The notes below the pieces were generated by a model, which saw nothing but the letters and a program-made list of their open reading frames with translations, had not been told where the DNA came from and made no database searches. Of a stretch of 47,174 nucleotides of DNA, positions 7,373 through 16,077 are shown one piece after another (within the stretch, counting starts at the first letter, position 1; each line of letters starts with the position of its first letter). This stretch comes from Fimbriimonas ginsengisoli Gsoil 348 (GTDB lineage: Bacteria; Armatimonadota; Fimbriimonadia; Fimbriimonadales; Fimbriimonadaceae). Position numbers and translations under genes: made by a program. The stretch is taken from NCBI GenBank assembly GCA_945881865.1, contig CAMCVK010000018.1:1-47174 (forward strand). Direction: 5' to 3'.

Positions 7373-8305
7373 GTGAACATTCTCATCGCAAGTGCAACTC
7401 CCCAGGACACCGCGTTCTTCCGCGAAGCCTTGCAAGGGCATCACGTCACGACCATTGCCGAGGAGCCCTCGGCAGGATGGTCCGAGGTGGAGGCGCTTGC
7501 GGTGGTTCACGGCATTCCCCTCTCTGCCGAAACCCTTGCCGGAATGCCGGCGCTCAGGCTAATCGTCACGCGGTCGACCGGCTTCGATCATATCGACGTC
7601 GCCTATGCGCGTGAGCGGGGCATAAACGTTTGCAACGTGCCGGAATATGGTTCGGTGACGGTTGCGGAGTTCACCTTCGGCCTCATCCTCTCGCTATTGC
7701 GGCGCATTCCGCAGGCCGTTGCCAGCACGAAGAGTGGCGTTTTCTCGATTTCGGGCCTCATTGGGGAAGACCTAGAAGGCAAGACGCTGGGAATTGTCGG
7801 CCTTGGGAAGATCGGCCGAAACCTGGCGAAGATGGCCGCCGGATTTTCGATGGAAGTTATCGCGAACGACGCGTTCAAGCCGGACTCCACACCGCTCGAT
7901 GAACTGCTACAACGGTCGGATGTGGTCGCCCTTTGCTGCCCGCTCACGGCCGAAACCCGGCATCTCATCAACGCGGACTCGCTGGCCAAGATGAAGCCGA
8001 GTGCCTTTTTGGTGAATACGGCGCGTGGGCCGGTAGTCGATTCTTTGGCCCTGCTTACCGCCCTCGAAAATGGTCAGCTAGCCGGTGCGGCGCTGGACGT
8101 AATTGAAGGGGAAGAAGCATTCCGCACCGGCCGGGAGGATGTCTTCACGTCCGTCAATAAGGCGTTGGCAATCCACCCGAGCGTCCTCATGACGCCGCAT
8201 CTTGCGTTCGACTCGAAGGAGGCCGTCCAGCGAATTCGCCAGACGACCGCCGATATTCTTCTGGCGTTCGCCGAAGGAAAGATTCTGAACCCGGTCCCTA
8301 TTTAG
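7373..8305 (+). CDS. D-isomer-specific 2-hydroxyacid dehydrogenase
   Basis: A 310-residue NAD(P)-dependent oxidoreductase of the D-2-hydroxyacid dehydrogenase family, cytoplasmic. The Rossmann nucleotide loop is GIVGLGKIGRN (residues 140-150). The active site shows Arg219 in NTARGP and His276 in MTPHLAF, with an acidic partner in DVIEGEE. The N-terminal substrate domain has the TRSTGFDHID segment. The sequence resembles D-lactate dehydrogenase-type members, but the substrate cannot be fixed from sequence. It starts with GTG at 7373 without a clear ribosome site. Its stop overlaps the stop of the convergent propeller gene (8298-8305). Confidence 0.88.
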   Translation: MNILIASATPQDTAFFREALQGHHVTTIAEEPSAGWSEVEALAVVHGIPLSAETLAGMPALRLIVTRSTGFDHIDVAYARERGINVCNVPEYGSVTVAEFTFGLILSLLRRIPQAVASTKSGVFSISGLIGEDLEGKTLGIVGLGKIGRNLAKMAAGFSMEVIANDAFKPDSTPLDELLQRSDVVALCCPLTAETRHLINADSLAKMKPSAFLVNTARGPVVDSLALLTALENGQLAGAALDVIEGEEAFRTGREDVFTSVNKALAIHPSVLMTPHLAFDSKEAVQRIRQTTADILLAFAEGKILNPVPI

Positions 8306-10103
8306 CGTTCGGAACGATCGCCGCCGCCTGCAATCCGATCGAGCCGGTGCCAGCCAGAACGGTCCAGTTCACCGTGAGGCGCTGGTTCGGGCTCGAAGCC
8401 TTGAAGGCGATGGTTGCAACGCCATTCGTGACGTTGTTGTTGGTAAAGTTCGGCAGTTCGACCCAATCCGCCGAATCCGAGAGCTTCGCGCGGAGTCGAC
8501 CAACCGCACCCTTCGTGTTCACGTACACCTTCACCGTTTGCAGGGTCGTGCCGGCGGGAACGGTAAAGCTGAAACCTTTTCCTGCGCCTTTGGCGACGAG
8601 GCGGTTCTTGGTTGATCCGTTCGTGTAGCGAAGCATCCGCTCGCCAATCTCGCTACCCAGGACCAAGGCGCCAACCACGTTGTGGCCGTCGATTTTCGAT
8701 CCAACCTTGCTGGTCCGGGCCGAGAAGATGTTCCAGTCGGTCGCCTTCTCGGTGCTCACGATGTTGAGATCCAGCGACGTCGTGGCAACCGTTCCGCTAA
8801 CCGAGGCCGTTTGAGCCGGCGGGTTGTGCTTCAGACGGTAGATCGTGCCGCTGTCGTCGTCGGAAATCAGGATGCTGCCGTCGAGGTCCACCGCCGTATC
8901 CACCGGCCGACCCCAAACGCTTTGGTCCGAATCGTTCAGCCAGCCGGTGACAAGGTCGGCTTGGGCGAGAGGCGTCTTTGTCTCGGTGTTCCATGGGAAG
9001 TAAACGACCTTGTATCCCGTGCGAGCCGAACGGTTCCAGCTACCGTGAAAAGCGATGGATGCACCGTTGCGCCAAGCGAGCGGTGCGGTCGTGTTCTGCC
9101 AGAATGTCAGGCCGAGCGCGGCGCTGTGAGCCGGAAGCCCCTTGGAAATCCTGGTGAACGTCGTGCGGGGGAAGTTCTGCCACAGGCGGTTGTTGTCGTA
9201 ATCCGGGTCAAACGGCGGGAAATCCATTCCGTTCAGGCTGCTCGGATTCGGGTTCGCGTAGGGCCATCCGTAGTTGGCGCCCTTCGCCACCTGGGTGAAC
9301 TCATCCGGCGGATGGTTATCGATGTACTCCGTGATCTCTTGGCCAAACCAGCCGGTCTGGTCGTTGTAGGGGTACTTGATGTTGTCTCGGTTGTTAATGG
9401 CAACCCAAAGGTTGTTCGTTCCCGGCAAAAATGCGAGTCCCTCGGCGTTCCGTATTCCGGTGGCAAAAAGTTCGCGGGCCGTGCCGTCGGCGTTGTAGCG
9501 GTAAACGGCGCAGCGAACCGGGTCGCTTAGTGCGTCGCCGGGCCATGCATTGCTGCTGCTGGCGATGCTTAGGTACAGCTTGTGATTAAGGTCCAGCGCG
9601 ATGTTCTTGAGCGCGTGGCCGTACGATCCATTCAGTTCCGGCAGACTGGAATCGGGGAGACCGCTAATGATGACCTGCCGACTCTTGCCAACCGTGTCGC
9701 CCAGCGTGTAGGTGTAGCGGGCGATGCGGTTCGTTTCCGCGACATAGATGTAAGTCGTCGCGCCGATCTTGTGGAAGACGATGTCGTGGGGGAGGTTGAG
9801 GTTCTTCGCGAAGTCAAAGATCAGCGGGTCTTTTCCAGCTACTCGGCGGACCAGTTTGATCTTTCCGTCCCACGGCTGGGAGACCAAGATATCGCCGTTG
9901 GGTGCGAGTGCCATGAATCGGGCTCCGCCAACGCGGGCAACGACCTCAATCGTGGAGTTCCAAGGCACGTTCAGTTTTCGGGTGGAGTCGAACGGCCACC
10001 AGCGCATGCTGGAGGGCACCTTGACGGTGGCCGGAGTGAGGGTCCACTGCGCAGAAGCCGAAGCGGCAACGACGGCGGCGAGGAAGATGGCGGTTGCTCT
10101 CAT
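8298..10103 (-). CDS. Secreted sorbosone/glucose dehydrogenase-like beta-propeller protein
   Basis: A 601-residue secreted protein. The start is put at ATG 10103 because it opens a clean signal peptide (MRATAIFLAAVVAASASAQ); the frame is open further upstream to 10238, but that extension is not signal-like. The body (about residues 50-430) resembles PQQ-dependent soluble sugar (glucose/sorbosone) dehydrogenases: LPHDIVFH, GIRNAEGLAFLPG, ANYGWPYANP and FHGSWNRS are typical. From about 440 to the end is a separate beta-rich domain that may help binding or anchoring. No cytochrome domain is seen. Substrate and true PQQ dependence are unproven. It is divergent from the other propeller gene at 10334. 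Confidence 0.82.
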   Translation of the reverse strand: MRATAIFLAAVVAASASAQWTLTPATVKVPSSMRWWPFDSTRKLNVPWNSTIEVVARVGGARFMALAPNGDILVSQPWDGKIKLVRRVAGKDPLIFDFAKNLNLPHDIVFHKIGATTYIYVAETNRIARYTYTLGDTVGKSRQVIISGLPDSSLPELNGSYGHALKNIALDLNHKLYLSIASSSNAWPGDALSDPVRCAVYRYNADGTARELFATGIRNAEGLAFLPGTNNLWVAINNRDNIKYPYNDQTGWFGQEITEYIDNHPPDEFTQVAKGANYGWPYANPNPSSLNGMDFPPFDPDYDNNRLWQNFPRTTFTRISKGLPAHSAALGLTFWQNTTAPLAWRNGASIAFHGSWNRSARTGYKVVYFPWNTETKTPLAQADLVTGWLNDSDQSVWGRPVDTAVDLDGSILISDDDSGTIYRLKHNPPAQTASVSGTVATTSLDLNIVSTEKATDWNIFSARTSKVGSKIDGHNVVGALVLGSEIGERMLRYTNGSTKNRLVAKGAGKGFSFTVPAGTTLQTVKVYVNTKGAVGRLRAKLSDSADWVELPNFTNNNVTNGVATIAFKASSPNQRLTVNWTVLAGTGSIGLQAAAIVPNAK

Positions 10104-10333
10104 GATTTTCTCAAATTGCAATCGAAAGGTTGGCGGCGCAGACTCATAGGTTAGACGCGACCGACAATGATTTGATCCATTCTTGCCGAGAAAAAAGCAC
10201 CCGGCAAGCGGAAAAAATCGGGTCGAAACTTGTTGCAAATTCTCACTACGGCTGGAACAGATTCTGGCGGCACATCGTCCAACAACCGGCTTCGTTGCAG
10301 ACGGTTTTTCAACGCGTGCCTGGGGGTTCTATT

Positions 10334-13300
10334 TTGCGCTGGCTTACAAATCAACTCGTCGCACTGGCTTCGGCCCTCGTCAGCGTGCAGGCTTTCGGGC
10401 AAGTCTCGGTGACCACGCACCACAACAATAATTTTCGAACCGGGGCAAATCTTGCCGAGACCAAACTTACCAGTGCCAACGTCCGGCCGGGCAGCTTTGG
10501 GAAGTTGTTCACCCGACAGGTCGATGGCCAACTCTACGCTCAGCCGCTTTACGTTCCGGGGCTAACCATCGGCGGTAAGAAGCGGAACGTCGTTTTCTGC
10601 GCTACGATGCACGACTCGATTTACGCGTTCGACGCAAACGATCCGGCCGCGACTGCTCCGCTTTGGAAGAAGAGCTATATCAACGAGCCGAGCGTAACGA
10701 CCATCCCCTATTACCACCTGGTCGGCTGGACCGACATTGAGCCGGAGATCGGCATCCTTGCAACGCCCGTCATCGATCCCGCGACAAACACGATGTTCGC
10801 CGTGGTTCGAACGTTAGAGGGATCGCCGGATGTCGACACGAATTACAAGCAGCGACTCCACGCGATCGACATCCTGACCGGGAACGAGAGACCCGGGAGT
10901 CCAGTGGAAATCACCGGCACCTTCCCCGGCAACGGAGACTCCTCGAACGGCGCCGGCCTCAATGTCTATAACCCGCGACGGCAAAACCAGCGCCCGGCCA
11001 TTACACTTCATAACGGACACCTCTACATTGCGAGTGCTTCGCACGGAGACCAGCGGCCATACCATGGCTGGATTCTCACCTACAACGCAAGCACTTTGCA
11101 GTTTGTTTCTGCATTCAACACGACGGCAAACGGTGGCCTCGGTGGCATCTGGCAGTCGGGGCAGGGTCCGCTCATCGACGGTGACGGCAATCTCTACGTC
11201 ATGACGGGCAACGCGCCGTATGACCCTACGGTCGGGAACTACGGTAACAGCCTCATCAAGCTCTCGACCCCCAACCTGACCGTGATCGACCACTTTACTC
11301 CGTTCAACCAGGAGGACTTGGAGCGATTCGACGAGGATCTCGGCTCGTGCGGACCCATGCTGGTGCCCGGCACGAACTCGATTTTCGCCGGTAGCAAGCA
11401 CGGCAAACTCTTCATTCTGGACCGGAACAACCTGGGCAAGTTCCAGGCGGTGGACGACTCGCATGCCAAGCAGGCGTTCTATGCCTTTGGCGGCCACCTT
11501 CACGGCTCGCCGGTTTTCTACAACGGACCGCTCGGACGCAACATTTACGCGTGGTCGGAGAACGACCGCCTCAAGGCGTATCGCCTGACCGCCCAAGACA
11601 AGGTCGAAGAGACCCCCGCCGCTCAAGGCGCAGTGGTTGCTCCTGGCGGAATGCCGGGTGCCATGCTTTCTATCTCGGCGAACGGCACGACGGCAAACTC
11701 TGGCGTTGTTTGGGCCTCACTCCCGCTGACCGGAAACGCGAACCAGTCCATCGTTCCGGGTGTGCTTCGTGCCTTCGACGCAACCACGTTAGAAGAGATT
11801 TGGAATAGCCGCGGAACCGAAGGCGACGATGTTGGCAAGTTTGCCAAGTACGCTCCGCCGACCGTTGCCGACGGCCAGGTATTCCTCGGTACGTTCTCAA
11901 ATGAGCTGGCGGTGTACGGGCTCTTGCCGCAAACCCCGCCGGAGGCACCGAAGAACCTGCAGGCACTTCCGGCCGAGCGCCGAATTGTGCTGAGTTGGAC
12001 CGCCGGCGCACGTGCACGCTCCTATGACATTTGGCGTGCCCTGGAAGGTGGCAGGCCGGCAACGTACCGCGCTGCATACATCGGCACGACGTTTAGCGAC
12101 ACGAATGCCGCGCCGGGAGTTCGGTACAGCTACTGGGTTCGCTCGCGAAACAACTGGGGCCCGAGCCGCGCAATTGGCCCGATCACGGCGTCTTCTGTTG
12201 TCGGGACCACGAGCGAATCCTTCGGTTCCATTGCAGACAGCTTCGTGCTGTCTGGCACCGGGCAGAACATGACCTACGGCAAGAAGGGAATGATCTATTT
12301 GGATAGCAACACTCCCACCACGACCCGCTACGGCTACATGAAGTTCGACTTGAAGAACCTGTCGGTAGGACAGGTTCTTCAGGCCAAACTCCGACTTTAC
12401 GGAAGCCACTGGGGCGAGAAAAAGTCGAAAGTCTGGCTCTACTCAATCCTGGACCACTCTTGGACGGAGGACGCCGTCAACTGGCTGAACAAACCGAGGT
12501 TCGAGCAGTCGCTCGGTTTCACCGAAATCGGTAGCGGCGACAAGTATTACGAGTGGGACGTTACTGACTACGTGAAGGCGATTCAGGCAGCGGGCGGCGA
12601 CGTTCAGCTTGCCGACTTCGGCCTGATGACCGAGCCAAAGACCAAAGATGAGCCGCTGTTCTACAACGGTCGACGCATCGAGGATCGATTCCACACCCGG
12701 GAAGCCTCCCGGAACAAGCCGGAACTCATCGTCACCACGCGCCCTGCGATCAACTATCCGAACGGTTTTGCTGCCGCGAGCGACCTTCAGTTGAACGGCA
12801 CCGCCGCGATCGTCGACGGGCGAATGGTTCTCACCGAGACGCAGAACTGGCAAGCTGGTTCCGCGTTTAGCACCTTTCAAGTACAGGTGAACCAGTTCCA
12901 GTCGAAGTTCCGAATCTGGATGCAAGATCCGGTCGCCGACGGCATGATGTTCGTGATCCAAGGTCAAGGACCCACGGCGCTTGGCCCATCTGGTGGCGGA
13001 CTCGGATACGCTTCGGACCAGCCGAACGGCGGGGTTGGCATTACGCCAAGCGTTGGCATCAAGTTCGACATTTGGAACAACGCGGGCGAGGGTGAGAGCA
13101 GCACCGGTGCCTACATCAATGGTGAGTCTCCGACCATTCCGGCCGAAAACCTCGACGCCGCCGGGCCGAATCTCCGAAGCGGAAACGTCTTCGAGGTCAA
13201 CGTGACCTACGATGGCGTCGTTCTGCGGTGGACGATCTTCGATACGCGCTCTGGCCAAATTCGAGGGTTCGCTCGGGTCATCGACATCCCGGCTACCCTC

Positions 13301-13390
13301 GGCTCGAACCTTGGCTATGTGGGCTTCACCGGCGCCACCGGCGGCGCCAGCGCGCGGCTGCAGGTTCTAAGCTGGGTTTACAAGCTCTGA
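10334..13390 (+). CDS. Large secreted multidomain protein: PQQ-like propeller, FN3, DNRLRE-like, lectin-like
   Basis: A 1018-residue secreted protein. The start is TTG 10334: GGGGG lies 7 bases upstream and it opens a signal peptide ending at VQAFGQ. The frame is open back to 10130 but that part is not signal-like. Residues about 25-530 form a PQQ-like beta-propeller (repeats such as YAQPLYVPGL, HNGHLYIASASHGD). About 535-625 is a fibronectin type III domain, starting PPEAPKNLQALP. About 625-805 resembles a DNRLRE/CBM96-like module (YMKFDLKNL, WTEDAVNWLNKP). About 808-1017 resembles a legume-lectin-like beta sandwich. The architecture suggests a surface or extracellular carbohydrate-interacting protein; enzymatic activity is uncertain. 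Confidence 0.8.
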   Translation: MRWLTNQLVALASALVSVQAFGQVSVTTHHNNNFRTGANLAETKLTSANVRPGSFGKLFTRQVDGQLYAQPLYVPGLTIGGKKRNVVFCATMHDSIYAFDANDPAATAPLWKKSYINEPSVTTIPYYHLVGWTDIEPEIGILATPVIDPATNTMFAVVRTLEGSPDVDTNYKQRLHAIDILTGNERPGSPVEITGTFPGNGDSSNGAGLNVYNPRRQNQRPAITLHNGHLYIASASHGDQRPYHGWILTYNASTLQFVSAFNTTANGGLGGIWQSGQGPLIDGDGNLYVMTGNAPYDPTVGNYGNSLIKLSTPNLTVIDHFTPFNQEDLERFDEDLGSCGPMLVPGTNSIFAGSKHGKLFILDRNNLGKFQAVDDSHAKQAFYAFGGHLHGSPVFYNGPLGRNIYAWSENDRLKAYRLTAQDKVEETPAAQGAVVAPGGMPGAMLSISANGTTANSGVVWASLPLTGNANQSIVPGVLRAFDATTLEEIWNSRGTEGDDVGKFAKYAPPTVADGQVFLGTFSNELAVYGLLPQTPPEAPKNLQALPAERRIVLSWTAGARARSYDIWRALEGGRPATYRAAYIGTTFSDTNAAPGVRYSYWVRSRNNWGPSRAIGPITASSVVGTTSESFGSIADSFVLSGTGQNMTYGKKGMIYLDSNTPTTTRYGYMKFDLKNLSVGQVLQAKLRLYGSHWGEKKSKVWLYSILDHSWTEDAVNWLNKPRFEQSLGFTEIGSGDKYYEWDVTDYVKAIQAAGGDVQLADFGLMTEPKTKDEPLFYNGRRIEDRFHTREASRNKPELIVTTRPAINYPNGFAAASDLQLNGTAAIVDGRMVLTETQNWQAGSAFSTFQVQVNQFQSKFRIWMQDPVADGMMFVIQGQGPTALGPSGGGLGYASDQPNGGVGITPSVGIKFDIWNNAGEGESSTGAYINGESPTIPAENLDAAGPNLRSGNVFEVNVTYDGVVLRWTIFDTRSGQIRGFARVIDIPATLGSNLGYVGFTGATGGASARLQVLSWVYKL

Positions 13391-13399
13391 CGCACCGGC

Positions 13400-13440
13400 G
13401 CTTGGGTTGAAAATCGCGAACGTGCATAATCAACCCAAGC
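13400..13440. promoter_or_regulatory. 11-bp inverted repeat around a -10-like box before the ABC exporter
   Basis: GCTTGGGTTGA (13400-13410) is the exact reverse complement of TCAACCCAAGC (13430-13440), separated by 19 bases. A CATAAT box (13425-13430) overlaps the right arm, with TTGGGT (13402-13407) 17 bases upstream as a poor -35. The GTG start of the exporter is 2 bases beyond the repeat. It could be an operator for a dimeric regulator that covers the promoter, or an RNA hairpin ending the upstream gene; no T-run follows. Confidence 0.5.
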
Positions 13441-13441
13441 C

Positions 13442-15247
13442 GTGCGATCTTTCCGCCGAACGCTGATCTTTCTCGCGCCCTACCGGGCGCGAGTCATTTT
13501 GGCCGTCATCTTGACGCTTCTCGTGACGGTGCTTCAGATCGTGCCGCCTCGCCTGTATCAGTTGGCGATCGACGGCGGCATTAAGCCCGCGCTAGAAGCT
13601 TCGAAACTGATCAAATCCGGAAAAGGCAATCTCGCCGAGGCGCGCAACTACCTCGACGTCGTCGCGCCGCAGTTTATTCTCTTTGTCGCGCTCGGCCTGA
13701 TTGTCGTCGTTGCGGTTCGCAACGTATCTAGCTACTTCCAGTCCTATCTCCTTAACTGGATCGGCCACCGGTTTGTTTTCGATCTCCGTTTCCGAACGTG
13801 GCAACACCTTCAGCGGCTCTCGCTTGCCTTCCATAACCAAACCCAAACCGGCAAAATCATGGCCCGGGTTACTGCCGATATTGAACTGATCCAGGGCCTG
13901 ATTCAGGGCCAGCTTGTAACGCTGATTAGCGACCTCGTGACGCTTGTGGCCGTCATCGGCATGCTCTTTTTCTTGGAATGGCGCATCGCGTTGGCGATGC
14001 TCATTCTGGTGCCGTTCTACGTGGTGAGCTACCTGTTCTTCCTAAAGAGCATTCGAACCGTTAGCCAAGAACAGCGGCGGCTCTACGACGAGATGCTTGG
14101 CAAACTGGCCGAGAAGATTGCGGGGATCCAGGTCGTTAAGGCATTTGTTCGCGAGAAGGATGAGAAGGAGAGCTTCATGCAATCGGTGCGGGCAAAGTTC
14201 CGGGTGGACATGCGCCAGGTCCACCTTAACCGTCAGCTTGGCCTCATCTCCGGTGCCATCAGTGCGTTTGGCACGGGCGCGGTGTATGCCTTTGGCGGCC
14301 AGCTTGTTCAGCAAGGCGAAATGACGACCGGAAAGCTGGTGGCCATGACGTTTTATATCGGTTTCATCTTCAACCCGGCCGTTCGAATCGTCGACTTCAA
14401 TAACGCGCTGCAATGGGCCGTCTCGGCCATGGATCGCGTGTTTCAAACGTTGGATACCCGGCCAGAAATCCAGGATAAGCCAGACGCTATCGCGTTACCT
14501 CCGATCAAAGGCGCGGTGACATTCGACGACGTATCCTTTACCTATCGCGATGGGAATCCGATCATTCAACATCTTTCGCTGCATGCCGAGCCGGGAGAGG
14601 TGATTGCGTTGGTCGGGCCGAGCGGGGCAGGGAAGTCCACGCTGATGAACTTGTTGATGCGGTTTTATGACCCCAGCGAGGGAACGGTTCGCGTCGATGG
14701 ATTCGACCTGCGAGACGTGCGGCTCGATACCTTGCGGCGCCAGATCAGCATGGTGGCGCAAGAGAACGTGCTCTTCAGCGTCAGCATCATGGAGAACATC
14801 AAGTACGGCAACCGCGAAGCCACGGATGAGGAAGCGATCGCGGCCTCCAAAACGGCCGATCTCCATGAGTTTGTGGCGGGCCTACCGGATGGGTACGAGA
14901 CCATGATCGGCGAAGACGGCGTGAAGCTTAGTGGCGGCCAAAAGCAGCGACTGGCCCTGGCGCGCGCTCTCGTTACCGATCCCAAGATTTTGATTTTGGA
15001 TGACGTCACCTCTGCCTTGGACGGTGAGACGGAGGCGAGGGTGCAAGCCGCCCTTCGCACCGTGATGCAGGGCCGAACGACGTTCATCATCGCCCACCGA
15101 CTATCGTCGGTGGTGGAAGCGGACCGCATTCTCGTGGTTCAAGACGGCCAGATCGTGGATACCGGTCCGCACCGCGAGCTAGTGCTCCGGCCGGGCCTCT
15201 ACCGCGATACTTTTGAAGAGCAGTTCCGCAGCGCTCTCACCGCCTAG
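13442..15247 (+). CDS. ABC exporter half-transporter (MsbA/multidrug type)
   Basis: A 601-residue fused membrane/ATPase half-transporter of the type IV exporter fold. Six membrane helices occupy about residues 1-310. The ATPase domain follows, with Walker A GPSGAGKST (392-400), signature LSGGQKQRLALARAL, Walker B ILILDDVTSALD and switch histidine in IIAHRL. The residue that is normally the catalytic Glu after Walker B is Asp521 here, a feature of the degenerate site in heterodimeric exporters. No partner half-transporter is adjacent. It starts with GTG 13442 and no ribosome site is evident. The substrate (lipid or drug) is not predictable from sequence. Confidence 0.9.
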   Translation: MRSFRRTLIFLAPYRARVILAVILTLLVTVLQIVPPRLYQLAIDGGIKPALEASKLIKSGKGNLAEARNYLDVVAPQFILFVALGLIVVVAVRNVSSYFQSYLLNWIGHRFVFDLRFRTWQHLQRLSLAFHNQTQTGKIMARVTADIELIQGLIQGQLVTLISDLVTLVAVIGMLFFLEWRIALAMLILVPFYVVSYLFFLKSIRTVSQEQRRLYDEMLGKLAEKIAGIQVVKAFVREKDEKESFMQSVRAKFRVDMRQVHLNRQLGLISGAISAFGTGAVYAFGGQLVQQGEMTTGKLVAMTFYIGFIFNPAVRIVDFNNALQWAVSAMDRVFQTLDTRPEIQDKPDAIALPPIKGAVTFDDVSFTYRDGNPIIQHLSLHAEPGEVIALVGPSGAGKSTLMNLLMRFYDPSEGTVRVDGFDLRDVRLDTLRRQISMVAQENVLFSVSIMENIKYGNREATDEEAIAASKTADLHEFVAGLPDGYETMIGEDGVKLSGGQKQRLALARALVTDPKILILDDVTSALDGETEARVQAALRTVMQGRTTFIIAHRLSSVVEADRILVVQDGQIVDTGPHRELVLRPGLYRDTFEEQFRSALTA

Positions 15248-15255
15248 CTGCGGAA
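15224..15255 (+). terminator. Hairpin spanning the ABC exporter stop codon
   Basis: TTCCGCAGC (15224-15232) pairs perfectly with GCTGCGGAA (15247-15255) across a 14-base loop that contains most of the TAG stop. No T-tract follows, so it is only a possible terminator or 3' stabilising structure. Confidence 0.35.
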
Positions 15256-15273
15256 ACCCATTACGTATAGCAC

Positions 15274-15350
15274 CGTCTACATGTAGACGACATTGCGCTA
15301 TAGATTTGACTACATGATCTACTATTGGTAGACATACGTCAAGGTAGATG
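15274..15350. promoter_or_regulatory. Cluster of GTAGA(C/T) half-sites upstream of mraZ, including a 16-bp palindrome
   Basis: CGTCTACATGTAGACG (15274-15289) is a perfect palindrome. Further half-sites of the form GTAGAY, or close to it, follow at 15308-15313 (reverse, GTAGTC), 15317-15322 (reverse), 15328-15333 and 15344-15349. That gives six half-sites in about 75 bases, just upstream of the TATAAT box at 15366. The layout suggests a cooperative operator for a dimeric regulator of the dcw operon. It does not look like the TGGGN direct repeats known for E. coli MraZ. Confidence 0.5.
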
Positions 15351-15365
15351 AATACCTGGTCTCGC

Positions 15366-15371
15366 TATAAT
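15366..15371 (+). promoter_or_regulatory. Consensus -10 box of the mraZ/dcw operon
   Basis: A perfect TATAAT lies about 180 bases before mraZ, in a gene-free stretch (15248-15549) that is A+T-richer than its surroundings. No convincing -35 is found 17 bases upstream, which would suit an activator or the GTAGAY operator just before it. The predicted leader of about 170 nt contains TGGGA (15374), TGGGC (15390) and AGGGA (15411), and two copies of GCCACT(A)GGG 20 bases apart, which could be MraZ-type boxes. No known riboswitch is recognised. Confidence 0.5.
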
Positions 15372-15549
15372 TTTGGGATTCTTAGCCACTGGGCTCCTAA
15401 AAATGCCACTAGGGACCACAACATGCTGTAATATTCATCTGTTCCTGCCCTCTGGTGCGGAGAAAGGGAACGGGGTCGAATCGGTCCTGCGAGCGGTGGA
15501 AGACATGAAGACGGAAGCCGATAGCACGGGATGTTTTGAGAGGTAACTG

Positions 15550-16077
15550 ATGAACGGAGTCGGAGAGAGACAGGAGGTCTCGGGTCACCTCGGCCAAAGC
15601 AATTCCAAGATTGATGAGAAGGGCAGGATTGTCCTTGGGGAGGACCGCGCCAAGTTTTTGGAAGGTGGTCATGTTCTGGTCAGAGGCGATCTTGGTTGCC
15701 TGGAAATCTATCCGCTAGCGAATTGGAAAAAGCGCATTGCTGAGTTCAATGATTGCCCGGATTGGGTTCAAGGGAAGCAGGTCTACCGAACATTTGTGAT
15801 GGGCACTGCGGATTCTACGGTGAAAATGGATGAAGGGGGAAGGCTAGTAGTTCCTCTTGCACTTCGTGAGAAGTGCCGGCTATGTGATCCGGTTAACAAG
15901 GGGCCGCGAGAAATCGTGTTCGTTGGTAATGGACTATGCATTCAGGTTTGGAGCAAAGAAGACCATGAGAGTTTCGAAGATAATCCGTTCGGCTTTGACG
16001 AGAAGCGTGCGGAGATTATCGAAAAAGCAATCGAAAAGATGCGACCCCACTTAAAGCAGGAAGTGACCACGAAGTGA
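15550..16077 (+). CDS. mraZ: Transcriptional regulator MraZ
   Basis: A 175-residue DNA-binding protein with two SpoVT/AbrB-like MraZ halves. The first is around IDEKGRIVLGEDRAKFLEGG and the second around VKMDEGGRLVVPLALREKC. In known bacteria MraZ forms a ring-shaped oligomer, binds repeats before its own operon, and usually represses it. The ATG at 15550 has GAGAGG 6 bases upstream. The protein is longer than the usual roughly 145 residues, with extra residues at both ends. The stop overlaps the rsmH start (GTGA). It is the first gene of the division/cell-wall operon. Confidence 0.92.
   Translation: MNGVGERQEVSGHLGQSNSKIDEKGRIVLGEDRAKFLEGGHVLVRGDLGCLEIYPLANWKKRIAEFNDCPDWVQGKQVYRTFVMGTADSTVKMDEGGRLVVPLALREKCRLCDPVNKGPREIVFVGNGLCIQVWSKEDHESFEDNPFGFDEKRAEIIEKAIEKMRPHLKQEVTTK

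Noticed and set aside
8682-9530. Plus-strand frame of about 280 codons inside the propeller gene
   Set aside because: Shadow of the conserved minus-strand coding sequence; no start site or motif.
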